Below, piece after piece: positions 1-6,371 of a stretch of 8,900 bases of DNA (positions are counted from its first letter, which is position 1; the number at the start of each line of letters is the position of its first letter). The notes below the pieces were generated by a model. The model saw nothing but the letters and a program-made list of their open reading frames with translations, was not told where the DNA came from and did not search any database. The DNA lies in contig JAIEQQ010000260.1 of the NCBI GenBank assembly GCA_019747615.1, positions 1 through 8,900 on the forward strand, read 5' to 3'. Origin of the DNA: Phycisphaerales bacterium. Lineage in GTDB: Bacteria; Planctomycetota; Phycisphaerae; Phycisphaerales; UBA1924. Position numbers and translations under genes: made by a program.

Positions 1-42
1 CCCTTCGCTTCGGTCGTTCTGCCTGCAACTAGGAGCACTCAC

Positions 43-948
43 ATGTCAAGCACGAATCGCAACGCACGTTTCTCTCTCGCACGTCTCAGCCCGCTGGCCC
101 TGCTGCTCGCTGCAGCCACATTGGTGCCCGTCACCATGGCCAGCGCCGAGCCCGACCAGCCGCCCGCCAAGCGCCCCGAGGGCGGACCCGAAGGCCGTCG
201 CCCCGGTGGCCCGCGCCCCGATGGCGAGCGCGCCGCACGCCCCGCCCGCCCGCTCACCGATGCACAGAAGAAGTTCGACGCCAATAGCGACGGCAAGCTC
301 GACGAGGCCGAGCGCACCAAGTTCCAGGACGAGATGAAGAGCCGCGTTGTCAAGCTCAAGGCATCGATCGACACCAGCGGCGATGGCAAGATCTCTGCCG
401 ACGAGTGGAAGGTCGTGAGCGCCGACATCGCCACCCGTCGCGAGGAAATGATTAAGCGCATCGAGTCCGGCCCTCCGGCCGGAGGCAAGCCGGGCGATGA
501 CGCCAATCGCCCCGAAGGCGAAGGTCGCCCGCCTCGTGAAGGCCGACCGGGTGGCGAAGGCCGTCCGCCGCGAGAGGGTCGCCCCGGTGGCGAAGGTGGC
601 CCCGGTGGTGAGGGCCGCCCGCCGCGTGAAGGTCGCCCGGGTGGCGAGGGTGGCCCCGGTCGTCGCCTTGACACCAACGGCGATGGCAAGATCGACGATG
701 CCGAGAAGGCCGTCGCCATGAGCAACTGGGACGACATGCAGCTCCGCCTGGTCGCAGAGTTTGACGCCGACGCCGACGGCAAGCTCTCGGCCGATGAGAA
801 GACCAAGTTCGAGGCGGCTGTGAAGGAGCGTCGCGAGGGTCGTGAAGGCCGCGAGGGTCGACCCGGCCCCGGTGGCCCGGGTGGTGGCGAGGGCCGTCGC
901 GGCGGCAGCCCCAAGGGCAACGCGCCCGCCGCGCCGTCGAACCCCTGA
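43..948 (+). CDS. Secreted EF-hand protein with Gly/Pro-rich repeat linker (301 aa)
   Basis: Predicted exported calcium-binding protein of unknown role. Residues 12-35 form a signal peptide (basic N-terminus, Leu/Ala-rich core, ASA before Glu36), so the mature chain should lie outside the cytoplasm. Four 12-residue EF-hand loops are visible at 79-90, 110-121, 210-221 and 241-252. Each has Asp at loop position 1, Asp or Asn at 3, Asp at 5, Gly at 6 and Glu at 12, so all look able to bind Ca2+. They form two pairs with the same 31-residue spacing. A 48-residue Gly/Arg/Pro/Glu repeat (159-206) separates the pairs, and Pro/Gly/Arg-rich tails flank them (about 37-70 and 263-301). The start is supported by AGGAG at 31-35, 7 nt before the ATG. 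A strong terminator follows at 1020-1053, so the gene probably ends a transcript. EF-hand secreted proteins are common in planctomycetes, but I do not recognise this one as a named protein. Coding is certain; function is inferred from domains. Confidence 0.93.
   Translation: MSSTNRNARFSLARLSPLALLLAAATLVPVTMASAEPDQPPAKRPEGGPEGRRPGGPRPDGERAARPARPLTDAQKKFDANSDGKLDEAERTKFQDEMKSRVVKLKASIDTSGDGKISADEWKVVSADIATRREEMIKRIESGPPAGGKPGDDANRPEGEGRPPREGRPGGEGRPPREGRPGGEGGPGGEGRPPREGRPGGEGGPGRRLDTNGDGKIDDAEKAVAMSNWDDMQLRLVAEFDADADGKLSADEKTKFEAAVKERREGREGREGRPGPGGPGGGEGRRGGSPKGNAPAAPSNP
517..660 (+). repeat. In-frame 36/18-bp tandem repeat coding a Gly/Pro/Arg linker
   Basis: Inside the EF-hand gene, the 12-residue unit [12 protein letters not shown] occurs three times (residues 159-170, 171-182, 189-200). 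The 6-residue unit GEGGPG occurs twice (183-188, 201-206). The order is long-long-short-long-short. Read in triplets from residue 161, most triplets begin with Gly, with PRE triplets as the regular interruption, so it is collagen-like but not a continuous Gly-X-Y helix. Copies are similar in DNA but carry synonymous changes. Such repeats can change copy number by slippage or recombination. Confidence 0.9.
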
Positions 949-1019
949 TCACTCGTCTAGGACGCCCGGAACCAGCCTGATCAGCGCCATCGATCACACA
1001 CCGACTGAGGAGTCGTCCG

Positions 1020-1053
1020 GAGGGCCGCGTTCCACACGAGCGCGGCCCTCTTT
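1020..1053 (+). terminator. Intrinsic terminator after the EF-hand gene
   Basis: There is a perfect 10-bp GC-rich inverted repeat (1020-1029 with 1041-1050), an 11-nt loop, then TTT and a pyrimidine-rich tail. It lies 72 nt past the stop codon of the EF-hand gene. The T-tract is short, so termination may be partial. Confidence 0.8.
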
Positions 1054-1124
1054 CCATTCCCGGCAACACCCGACCGAACGCCCGAAGTGGCACCCGTCCG
1101 GCTCGGATTTCACGCTCTTCACCC

Positions 1125-1158
1125 TTGTGCCCCCCTTCGATCGCGGCTAGTCTATATT
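1125..1158 (+). promoter_or_regulatory. Candidate promoter for the STAS gene
   Basis: TTGTGC (1125-1130) is followed after 17 nt by TAGTCT (1148-1153). An alternative -10-like TATATT sits at 1153-1158. The site lies between the upstream terminator and the STAS start, about 30 nt before the ATG, where a promoter is expected. Matches to the sigma-70 consensus are only partial, so this rests mainly on position. Confidence 0.35.
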
Positions 1159-1176
1159 CTCGCAACTCTCGCCCAC

Positions 1177-1180
1177 GGAG
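1177..1180 (+). promoter_or_regulatory. Shine-Dalgarno GGAG deciding the STAS start
   Basis: GGAG lies 5 nt before the ATG at 1186. The frame is open further upstream to a GTG at 1087, but that start would overlap the candidate promoter and add about 33 residues that do not resemble a STAS N-terminus. The ATG at 1186 is therefore preferred. Confidence 0.6.
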
Positions 1181-1185
1181 CCTCA

Positions 1186-1533
1186 ATGTTCGAAGCAACG
1201 CACACCACGCCCGATGCCCACGGCCGCTCGATCGTCACGCTCAAGGGCGACGCCGGGATCCTCGCGCTGGAGCAACTCGAACGCGAGATGATCAAGGTGT
1301 CTGCAGCGCAGGTGCGCGTACTGGTCTTCGACTTGAGCAAGCTCACGTTCGCCGCGAGCATCGCCATCGGCAACCTGGTCGCGGTGCGAAACTCCGTCCA
1401 CCAGCGCGGCGGGCGCTGCTTCATCGCCGGGGCCCAGGGCGAAATCGCCAGCGTCCTGCACCGCTCGCGCGTTGACGGGCTCTTTGAGATGGTCAGCGAC
1501 GTGAACGCGGCGCTGGCGGCGACGGCGGGGTGA
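1186..1533 (+). CDS. STAS-domain protein (anti-sigma-factor antagonist type, 115 aa)
   Basis: A small cytosolic single STAS domain fills the whole protein, the usual size of the SpoIIAA/RsbV family. Those proteins bind anti-sigma/switch kinases and are controlled by phosphorylation of one Ser. The family pattern is seen as a hydrophobic strand and turn (VRVLVFDLSKLTF, 43-55), the helix after the phospho-site (about 58-72), the GGRCFIAG strand (75-82) and the C-terminal helix with the LF-MVSD segment (99-105). By my alignment from memory, Ser58 matches the phosphorylated Ser of B. subtilis SpoIIAA. The usual DSSG around it is here A-S-I-A, so the preceding Asp, the second Ser and the Gly are lost. 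No anti-sigma kinase, phosphatase or sigma factor is in the window. A hairpin overlaps the stop codon (1525-1540). The domain call is good; the partner and pathway are unknown. Confidence 0.85.
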   Translation: MFEATHTTPDAHGRSIVTLKGDAGILALEQLEREMIKVSAAQVRVLVFDLSKLTFAASIAIGNLVAVRNSVHQRGGRCFIAGAQGEIASVLHRSRVDGLFEMVSDVNAALAATAG

Positions 1534-1545
1534 GCCCCGCGTCAC

Positions 1546-1596
1546 TCTCCCCCGCGCGAGCGGGGGAGATGGCGAGTCCGCGAGCCAGAGGGGGTA
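1546..1596 (-). repeat. REP-like hairpin element A (minus orientation)
   Basis: A perfect 10-bp stem (1546-1555 with 1560-1569) carries a GCGA tetraloop, followed by a purine-rich run AGAGGGGGTA (1587-1596). Read on the minus strand the order is CCCCCTC box, about 27 nt, then CTCCCCC hairpin, the same order as element B on the plus strand. It starts 12 nt past the STAS stop codon. No T-tract follows, so this is not a classic intrinsic terminator. Confidence 0.65.
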
Positions 1597-1620
1597 CGCA
1601 GGCATCATTCAATGGTTGTG

Positions 1621-1657
1621 ATCGCGAGTATTTCGATCGTTATCACGAGTATTTCGA
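1621..1657. repeat. Direct repeat, two 16-bp copies with 21-bp period
   Basis: ATCGCGAGTATTTCGA (1621-1636) recurs at 1642-1657 with one mismatch (G to A at the fourth base). The first copy also lies in a short dyad, GATCG (1620-1624) with CGATC (1634-1638). The 21-bp period equals about two helical turns. The surrounding 60 nt (1601-1660) is about 42% GC by my count, far below the rest of the window. It lies between the two REP-like elements and has no assigned function. Confidence 0.6.
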
Positions 1658-1660
1658 AGT

Positions 1661-1714
1661 CCTGCCCCCTCCGCCGCGAAGCGCGGCACCTCCCCCGGTA
1701 GGGACCGGGGGAGG
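1661..1714 (+). repeat. REP-like hairpin element B (plus orientation)
   Basis: TGCCCCCTCC (1663-1672) is followed by a small hairpin (1673-1678 with 1682-1687, loop AAG). A larger hairpin comes next with a perfect 11-bp stem (1689-1699 with 1704-1714, loop AGGG). The larger hairpin ends 10 nt from the aroC stop codon. Together with element A it makes an inverted pair between convergent genes. It could stabilise or end aroC mRNA, but no T-tract is present. Confidence 0.65.
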
Positions 1715-1724
1715 GCATCACACC

Positions 1725-2981
1725 TCAGGCCTGCCGCGGCTCATTCTTCACCGGCGGATTCAGATCGCTCGCCTCGACGCGCGGGTCTTCTAGCGGCAGC
1801 CGGCGCGCGAATGCCATGAACCTCGCGTACTGGTCTTGAACCTCGATCAGCGAGTCGCCGGCGAACTTGTCACGCAGCGATCGCGCGACCTCGAAGGAAA
1901 TGACATTCTCGATCACCACGCTCGCGGCGGGCACGGCGCAGACATCCGAGCGCTCATACGCCGAGGGCGCGTCGGCCTTGGTGTTCAGATCGACGCTGGG
2001 CATCCCGCGCAGCAGCGTGCTGATCGGCTTCATCGCGGCCCGCACCACCAACGGGGCACCGTTGGTCATGCCGCCCTCCGTGCCGCCGGCGTTGTTGCTT
2101 GATCGCACAAACCCCAGCGAAGGCGAGCCGACACGCGAGCGATCAAACGCGATCGGATCGTGGACCTCATGCCCGAATCTCGCGGCGCACTCAAAGCCCA
2201 AGCCGAACTCCACACCCTTGATCGCCTGCACGCCCATGACCGCCGCCGCGATGCGAGAGTCCAGCCGATCGCGCCAGTCCATCGTGCTGCCGATGCCCGG
2301 CGGCAGGCCGAAGACGTGACACTCCACCACGCCGCCGACGGTCGTCTTCTCAATCTTGGCATGACGGATGACCTCGCGCTGGCGCGCCGTCGCCACTTCA
2401 TCGGGGCAATAGGTCTCGCTGGCGTCTCGCACCGCTTGCAGCCCGCGCCATGACTGCTCGCTCACGATCACGCCGCTGTGCTCCGCGTGAACGCTGCGCG
2501 TGAAGCCGAACGCCTCGATCGGAACGCCCGGCGAATCGGCCGCATCAGCGATCTGCCGCAGCAGGCATCTGGCCAGCGCCCCCGCGGCCACTCTCGCCGC
2601 GGTCTCGCGGGCGCTGGCACGCTCCAATGTTGCACGGCAGTCCGTGGTCAGGTACTTCACGCTGCCAGCCAAGTCCGCGTGGCCCGGTCGGGGCGTATAC
2701 ACCGGCGGCGTCCGCTTGGCGTCGTCCATCCGCGAGTCGCGGTTCACGATCCGCATCGCCACCGGCGAGCCGATCGTCCGCCCGTTGCGAACACCCGAGA
2801 GCACCTCGGCGACGTCGGTCTCGATGTTCTGTCGCCCGCCCCGCCCGTAGCCGCCCTGGCGGCGTGCCAGCTCGGCGTTGATGAAGTCGATGTCCACGCC
2901 CACGCCCGCGGGCAGACCGTTCACGATCGCCATGAGACCTGGGCCGTGGGATTCGCCTGCGGTTTGATATGTCAGCGCCAT
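1725..2981 (-). CDS. aroC: Chorismate synthase (418 aa)
   Basis: Converts 5-enolpyruvylshikimate-3-phosphate to chorismate, the last shared step of aromatic amino acid, folate and quinone synthesis, using reduced FMN in the cytosol. Family signatures are all visible: TAGESHG (7-13, with the conserved His12), GGYGRGGRQNIETD (43-56), RPGHADLAGSVKY (98-110, second conserved His101), the RASARETAARVA helix (121-132), KTTVGGVVE (212-220), IKGVEFG (254-260), NNAGGTEGGMTNG (296-308) and RSDVCAVPAA (344-353). The last motif resembles the Bacillus-type rather than the E. coli-type form. The length is slightly above the usual 360-400 aa because of a C-terminal tail from about 385. The ATG start is fixed by the conserved N-terminal strand, though no clear Shine-Dalgarno precedes it. 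It starts 19 nt after the kinase gene and may be co-transcribed with it. Confidence 0.97.
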   Translation of the reverse strand: MALTYQTAGESHGPGLMAIVNGLPAGVGVDIDFINAELARRQGGYGRGGRQNIETDVAEVLSGVRNGRTIGSPVAMRIVNRDSRMDDAKRTPPVYTPRPGHADLAGSVKYLTTDCRATLERASARETAARVAAGALARCLLRQIADAADSPGVPIEAFGFTRSVHAEHSGVIVSEQSWRGLQAVRDASETYCPDEVATARQREVIRHAKIEKTTVGGVVECHVFGLPPGIGSTMDWRDRLDSRIAAAVMGVQAIKGVEFGLGFECAARFGHEVHDPIAFDRSRVGSPSLGFVRSSNNAGGTEGGMTNGAPLVVRAAMKPISTLLRGMPSVDLNTKADAPSAYERSDVCAVPAASVVIENVISFEVARSLRDKFAGDSLIEVQDQYARFMAFARRLPLEDPRVEASDLNPPVKNEPRQA

Positions 2982-3000
2982 GGCGTGAGCGTATCGGGCG

Positions 3001-5409
3001 TCACTCGTTCATGCGCAGCCAGGTCAGGCTCAGGGCGTCCTTCTCGGCCTGCTTGAAGCCGGCATCCCCCACCGCCTGCACGCTGTGCAGCATCCACCGC
3101 TGCGCCAGCAATCGCTCCGCCGGTGAGACGGGCAACATCAGCTCGGCGCGATGGCGTTCGAGCGCGAGCCACAGCGTCAGCGCCTGGGCATGCTGCCCGC
3201 GCTCGCTCAGGAGATGAGCCTTGACGGCGAGGCCTTGGATGAGTTCGACCTTGTCGCGCACGGTGCGCAGGATGCTCAGGCCCTTTTCGAGCTCTTCCTC
3301 GCCATCGCCGATGTTTTTGGCCGAGAGGTGGATCTTGGCCAGCATGCAGCGCGTGGCGCCCATGCCCGGCTGGTCTTCGATTTGTTCGTGCAGCGCCAGT
3401 TGCTCTCGGGCCAGGCGCTCGGCCTCGGGCAGCTCGAGCTGGAGCAGCTTGAGGTACGCCCACATGCCTTGGATCTGCCCGCTCAGACGCGGCGCAAGCT
3501 GACCCTGCGTGGCCGTTCGCAGCGCGGCCGCCGCCAGCAGCGCCCGCTGCGCGTCGATCATGCTCGCGGTGTAGAGCGAGAGGAAGCCGAGGCCCAGGCA
3601 CCCGCGGGCCACAAAGTCGCGCCGATCCAGCTTGTTGCCCAGGTCGATCGCCTCTTGCAGCATGTTGCGGGCCGTCAGCGGCTCTTTGAGGATCAGCGCG
3701 CTGGCGAGCAACAACAGACAATCGGCGGTCCCGGTCTCGTCGCCGAGCTTGCGGCTCTGATTCAGCGCCTTGCGCTGCAGCGCCACCGCCTCGAACATAT
3801 CGCCCTCGTGATACGCCAGCGTTCCGCTGGCGCTCAGTCCAGCCGCCTGTGTCGCGGGGCTCAGCCGGTTGTGCCCGCGATCGAACGCCTTCTCAAGTGA
3901 CGTTCGCGCGTAGCCCACCCGCCCGCGGATCTCCCAATACGGGCGCAGGTTGCTCAGCAGCATCACCGCCTGCTGGTGACACTCGTCGGTCGCCGCCGAC
4001 CAGCCGATCGCGCCGGCGATCAGATCGATCTCGGCATCAACATCGCGCAGGCAGCCAGCCTGGGCCGGGCTGTCCAGCAGTGTGCGGATCGTCTCGGACC
4101 ATGTCGCCAAGTGCCCGAGCAGGCGCTGGTTGGCCAGTTGCAGCGGCTCGCTGCGCCGGTGCTGCTGCTGGATGCTCAGGCGCAGGGCCTCGGGCATGAA
4201 GAGCCGCGCTCCGCCGCCGGGCACCATCTCTCGCGTGAGCAGGCCCCACTGGATGATCTGCTGAACCGCGTTGCCCGACGATGCGCCGCAGACCGCCGTC
4301 GCAGTGGCCTGGGTGAAGCCGCCGCTCATCGCGGCGCACATGATCAGCGCCTCGCGCGCCTGGGCCGGCAACTGCGAGAGGTATCGCGAGGGCGGCGTGC
4401 TCCCGGGCGACAGGTCGATCAGCGAGATCGCATCGGCCGGGTTCACCGAGTCTTCCTCGGGCAGCGATTCCACCGCGATCGAAGCCTGCGCGCTCACCGG
4501 CGGGATTGATGCCGTCCCGCCACCGCCTCGCGACCGCATGAGTTGCAACGCCTGCACGACTTCCGCCGCGGTGCTCGGACGCTTCGCCGGATCTTTCGCG
4601 ACCATTCGCGCGATGAGCCTGGCCGCGGCGTCCGGCGTGCCGGCGCGGATCTGCGTGTAATCCGGCTCGTGCAGCAGCACGCTGGCCATGACCTCGCCGG
4701 CGGTCTTGCCGCTGAACGCGCGCCGCCCCGTGAGCGTCTCAAAGAACACCGAGCCCAACGCGAACAAGTCCGCACGCGCATCGACCGTCTGGCCCCGCGC
4801 CATCTCCGGGCTCATGTACCCCGGCGTCCCCGCCACCAGCGAATCGATATCACTCGCAGCGAACGCCGACGTCGGCGCGTCATCGGTCACGCTGACGTCC
4901 AGCGTGTTCTGGCGCGAGCCGCCACGCGCAAGCCCGAAGTCCAGGATCTTCACGATGCCCTTGGGCGTGATCTTGACGTTGGCGGGCTTCAGATCGCCGT
5001 GGACGATGCCGGCCTCGTGGGCCGCGGTCAGCGCGGTCGCGATGGCCTCGGCCACCGAGATGGCCTCGTTGGCCGGCAAGCCGCCGGGCTGCTGCGAGAG
5101 TCGATCCATTAGCGTGGGGCCGTCGACATACTCCATCACCAGGTACACGGCGCCGCGGTCCTCGGCGATGTCGTAGATCCCCGCGATGTTCGGATGGTTG
5201 AGCTGGGCCAGGATCTGTGCCTCGCGCCGGAATCGCTCGGTGCGCCGGTGCTGATCCGGCGCAGAGTGATCGCCGGCCGCGGGCGGCAGCGTCTTGATCG
5301 CCACCTGCCGCCCGAGGCGCGTGTCCCGCGCCAGATACACCACGCCCATGCCGCCACGACCAAGCTCCCGCTCGATCTTGTACGGCAGGTTGGGGAGCAC
5401 CAAGGTCAT
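3001..5409 (-). CDS. Hanks-type Ser/Thr protein kinase with winged-helix/TPR-like tail (802 aa)
   Basis: Predicted cytosolic signalling kinase; no transmembrane segment is seen. The kinase domain (about 11-290) has the glycine loop GRGGMG (17-22), VAIK Lys39, helix-C Glu63, catalytic loop HGDLKPAN (137-144), DFG (157-159), SPE in place of APE (200-202), Asp214 and Arg277, so it should be active. HGD replaces HRD, making it a non-RD kinase, and the DFG-to-SPE segment is long (about 45 residues) and rich in Ser, Thr and Asp. After a low-complexity linker (291-345), residues 345-440 resemble the winged helix that follows the ATPase in AfsR/PknK-like STAND proteins (MSGGFTQATATAVCG, 361-375). Residues 455-770 resemble the TPR-type helical tail of the same proteins (for example YWEIRGRVGYARTSLEKAF, 491-509). 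The NB-ARC/AAA ATPase itself is missing. No Shine-Dalgarno is seen at the ATG, but in-frame stops upstream and the conserved YKIERELGRGG start support it. It lies 72 nt after the lipoprotein gene and 19 nt before aroC. Confidence 0.93.
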   Translation of the reverse strand: MTLVLPNLPYKIERELGRGGMGVVYLARDTRLGRQVAIKTLPPAAGDHSAPDQHRRTERFRREAQILAQLNHPNIAGIYDIAEDRGAVYLVMEYVDGPTLMDRLSQQPGGLPANEAISVAEAIATALTAAHEAGIVHGDLKPANVKITPKGIVKILDFGLARGGSRQNTLDVSVTDDAPTSAFAASDIDSLVAGTPGYMSPEMARGQTVDARADLFALGSVFFETLTGRRAFSGKTAGEVMASVLLHEPDYTQIRAGTPDAAARLIARMVAKDPAKRPSTAAEVVQALQLMRSRGGGGTASIPPVSAQASIAVESLPEEDSVNPADAISLIDLSPGSTPPSRYLSQLPAQAREALIMCAAMSGGFTQATATAVCGASSGNAVQQIIQWGLLTREMVPGGGARLFMPEALRLSIQQQHRRSEPLQLANQRLLGHLATWSETIRTLLDSPAQAGCLRDVDAEIDLIAGAIGWSAATDECHQQAVMLLSNLRPYWEIRGRVGYARTSLEKAFDRGHNRLSPATQAAGLSASGTLAYHEGDMFEAVALQRKALNQSRKLGDETGTADCLLLLASALILKEPLTARNMLQEAIDLGNKLDRRDFVARGCLGLGFLSLYTASMIDAQRALLAAAALRTATQGQLAPRLSGQIQGMWAYLKLLQLELPEAERLAREQLALHEQIEDQPGMGATRCMLAKIHLSAKNIGDGEEELEKGLSILRTVRDKVELIQGLAVKAHLLSERGQHAQALTLWLALERHRAELMLPVSPAERLLAQRWMLHSVQAVGDAGFKQAEKDALSLTWLRMNE

Positions 5410-5481
5410 GCGAAGATCATCGATTTCATCAGCCGGACAATGCAGCGCCGTTCAATCGGCTCACGACGGACATTCCGACGC

Positions 5482-6168
5482 TTACGGCGCCGCGACCGGT
5501 GTCGGCTCCCAGCTCACGTGCCACACGATCGGATCGCCCTCCTGGCTGGCCAGATCGCTGGGAATCTGGAGCACCGCCTGCGATTCCGATCGCGATGCCG
5601 AGACCCCGCGCGCACGCAGCGACACACCCGAGCCCAGCACCTTGCCCGGCGCGTTGATCGTCAGTTTCAAACTCCCGCCCAGATCGCTGGTCTCCGGATT
5701 CTCCGCGATCATGTTTCGCGCCTGCTGCCGAGCCGCATCCGACGCGCCAGCCAACAGCCCTGACCACTGCGCCTGCTTGCCGCGCGGCAGCGTCACCCGC
5801 ATCACCATCGGGCCCATGCCCTTGCCCAGCGTGCTCGGCCGCCCGCCTGCCGGCTCAAAGGTGATGCCCGCCAGCGACACGTCGGCCAGCGACTTGAACG
5901 ACGCCTTGCTCACGACCACGCCCGCACGCCCCGTCCACGTGATCGCCCCGCCGGTCGTCGCCGATTCCACCGGGCGCGGCTCGGTCGGCGTCATGATGCC
6001 CGACGCTATCAGCGTTCCTGAGCCATCGGCGTTCAGATCGATGCGGATGCTCGTGGCGTCCGCCTCGTCACACCCTGAGATGCACGCGAACACCAACCCG
6101 AGGGCGACCGCCAACGGGACAAAGCGACGGGGCGTCAAACGGGCACTGGAAACGGAACCGGCAACCAT
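5482..6168 (-). CDS. Putative lipoprotein of unknown function (228 aa)
   Basis: Exported lipid-anchored protein. The N-terminus has two Arg (14-15), a hydrophobic core (VPLAVALGLVFACI, 17-30) and the lipobox ISGC with acceptor Cys33. Asp34 follows the Cys; in E. coli, Asp at this place favours inner-membrane retention, but whether that holds here is unknown. The mature part begins with a strand pattern SIRIDLNADGSGTLIASG (40-57) and stays beta-rich (MVMRVTLPRG, SLKLTINAPG), with an acidic helical stretch between. There are no catalytic motifs and no further Cys. The opening pattern faintly recalls LppM/DUF3153-type lipoproteins, but I do not claim membership. The ATG at 6168 is chosen over one at 6267 because GGAGG lies 6 nt upstream and the signal peptide then has normal length. 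It is the first gene of the possible lipoprotein-kinase-aroC unit. Confidence 0.82.
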   Translation of the reverse strand: MVAGSVSSARLTPRRFVPLAVALGLVFACISGCDEADATSIRIDLNADGSGTLIASGIMTPTEPRPVESATTGGAITWTGRAGVVVSKASFKSLADVSLAGITFEPAGGRPSTLGKGMGPMVMRVTLPRGKQAQWSGLLAGASDAARQQARNMIAENPETSDLGGSLKLTINAPGKVLGSGVSLRARGVSASRSESQAVLQIPSDLASQEGDPIVWHVSWEPTPVAAP

Positions 6169-6174
6169 GGGCAA

Positions 6175-6179
6175 CCTCC
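6175..6179 (-). promoter_or_regulatory. Shine-Dalgarno GGAGG deciding the lipoprotein start
   Basis: GGAGG on the minus strand lies 6 nt before the ATG at 6168. The same frame extends upstream to an ATG at 6267, which would add 33 Arg-rich residues in front of the lipoprotein signal. This site argues for the shorter protein. Confidence 0.75.
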
Positions 6180-6188
6180 GAGATCCGC

Positions 6189-6218
6189 AGTCTACCGACT
6201 TCTGATCGCCCCTGCGAA
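6189..6218 (-). promoter_or_regulatory. Candidate promoter for the lipoprotein gene
   Basis: On the minus strand TTCGCA (6218-6213) is followed after 18 nt by TAGACT (6194-6189); each matches the sigma-70 consensus at 4 of 6 bases. It lies just upstream of the Shine-Dalgarno and past the terminator of the preceding gene, the expected place. The leader would be short, about 14 nt. The -10 resembles TAGTCT before the STAS gene. Confidence 0.4.
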
Positions 6219-6233
6219 CATGGGGGCAGACCA

Positions 6234-6246
6234 GGCGCGTCGCGCC
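6234..6246. repeat. GC-rich dyad GGCGCG-T-CGCGCC
   Basis: A perfect 6-bp inverted repeat around one central base, 16 nt upstream of the candidate -35 of the lipoprotein gene. The position would suit an operator, but GC-rich palindromes arise easily by chance in this composition. Confidence 0.3.
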
Positions 6247-6287
6247 CAAGGCGGGCGTGCGCGGCAAAGCGTACGCGGACCCGAATC

Positions 6288-6314
6288 AAAAACGCCCCGG
6301 AACTTCCGGGGCGT
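6288..6314 (-). terminator. Intrinsic terminator of the redoxin-like gene
   Basis: A perfect 9-bp stem (6292-6300 with 6306-6314, 5-nt loop) is followed on the minus strand by TTTTT, then GATT. It lies 57 nt past the stop of the gene ending at 6372. It separates that gene from the lipoprotein gene. Confidence 0.88.
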
Positions 6315-6371
6315 CGATCAACGGTCGTGCCAAAGCCGCCCCCGCCGGTTGGCGAGGCGCCGGTTCGAGGT

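Noticed and set aside
517..660. CRISPR-like or satellite array
   Set aside because: The repeats are in frame, contiguous and code for a Gly/Pro linker, with no spacers.
497..721. Plus-strand Arg/Val/Ala-rich frame inside the EF-hand gene
   Set aside because: It is the +1 reading of the repeat region; it has no start signal and no domain.
39..920. Long minus-strand open frame of 293 codons opposite the EF-hand gene
   Set aside because: It is a mirror of the GC-rich repeat coding strand. The translation is Pro/Ser/Arg/Gly-rich with no domain, while the plus strand has a signal peptide, a ribosome site and four EF-hands.
1525..1540. Hairpin across the STAS stop codon as an intrinsic terminator
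   Set aside because: The stem is only 6 bp with no T-tract; GC-rich sequence gives such hairpins often.
6068..6289. Upstream-extended and out-of-frame readings at the lipoprotein N-terminus
   Set aside because: GGAGG and the lipobox support the start at 6168; the extensions are Arg-rich and cross the candidate promoter.
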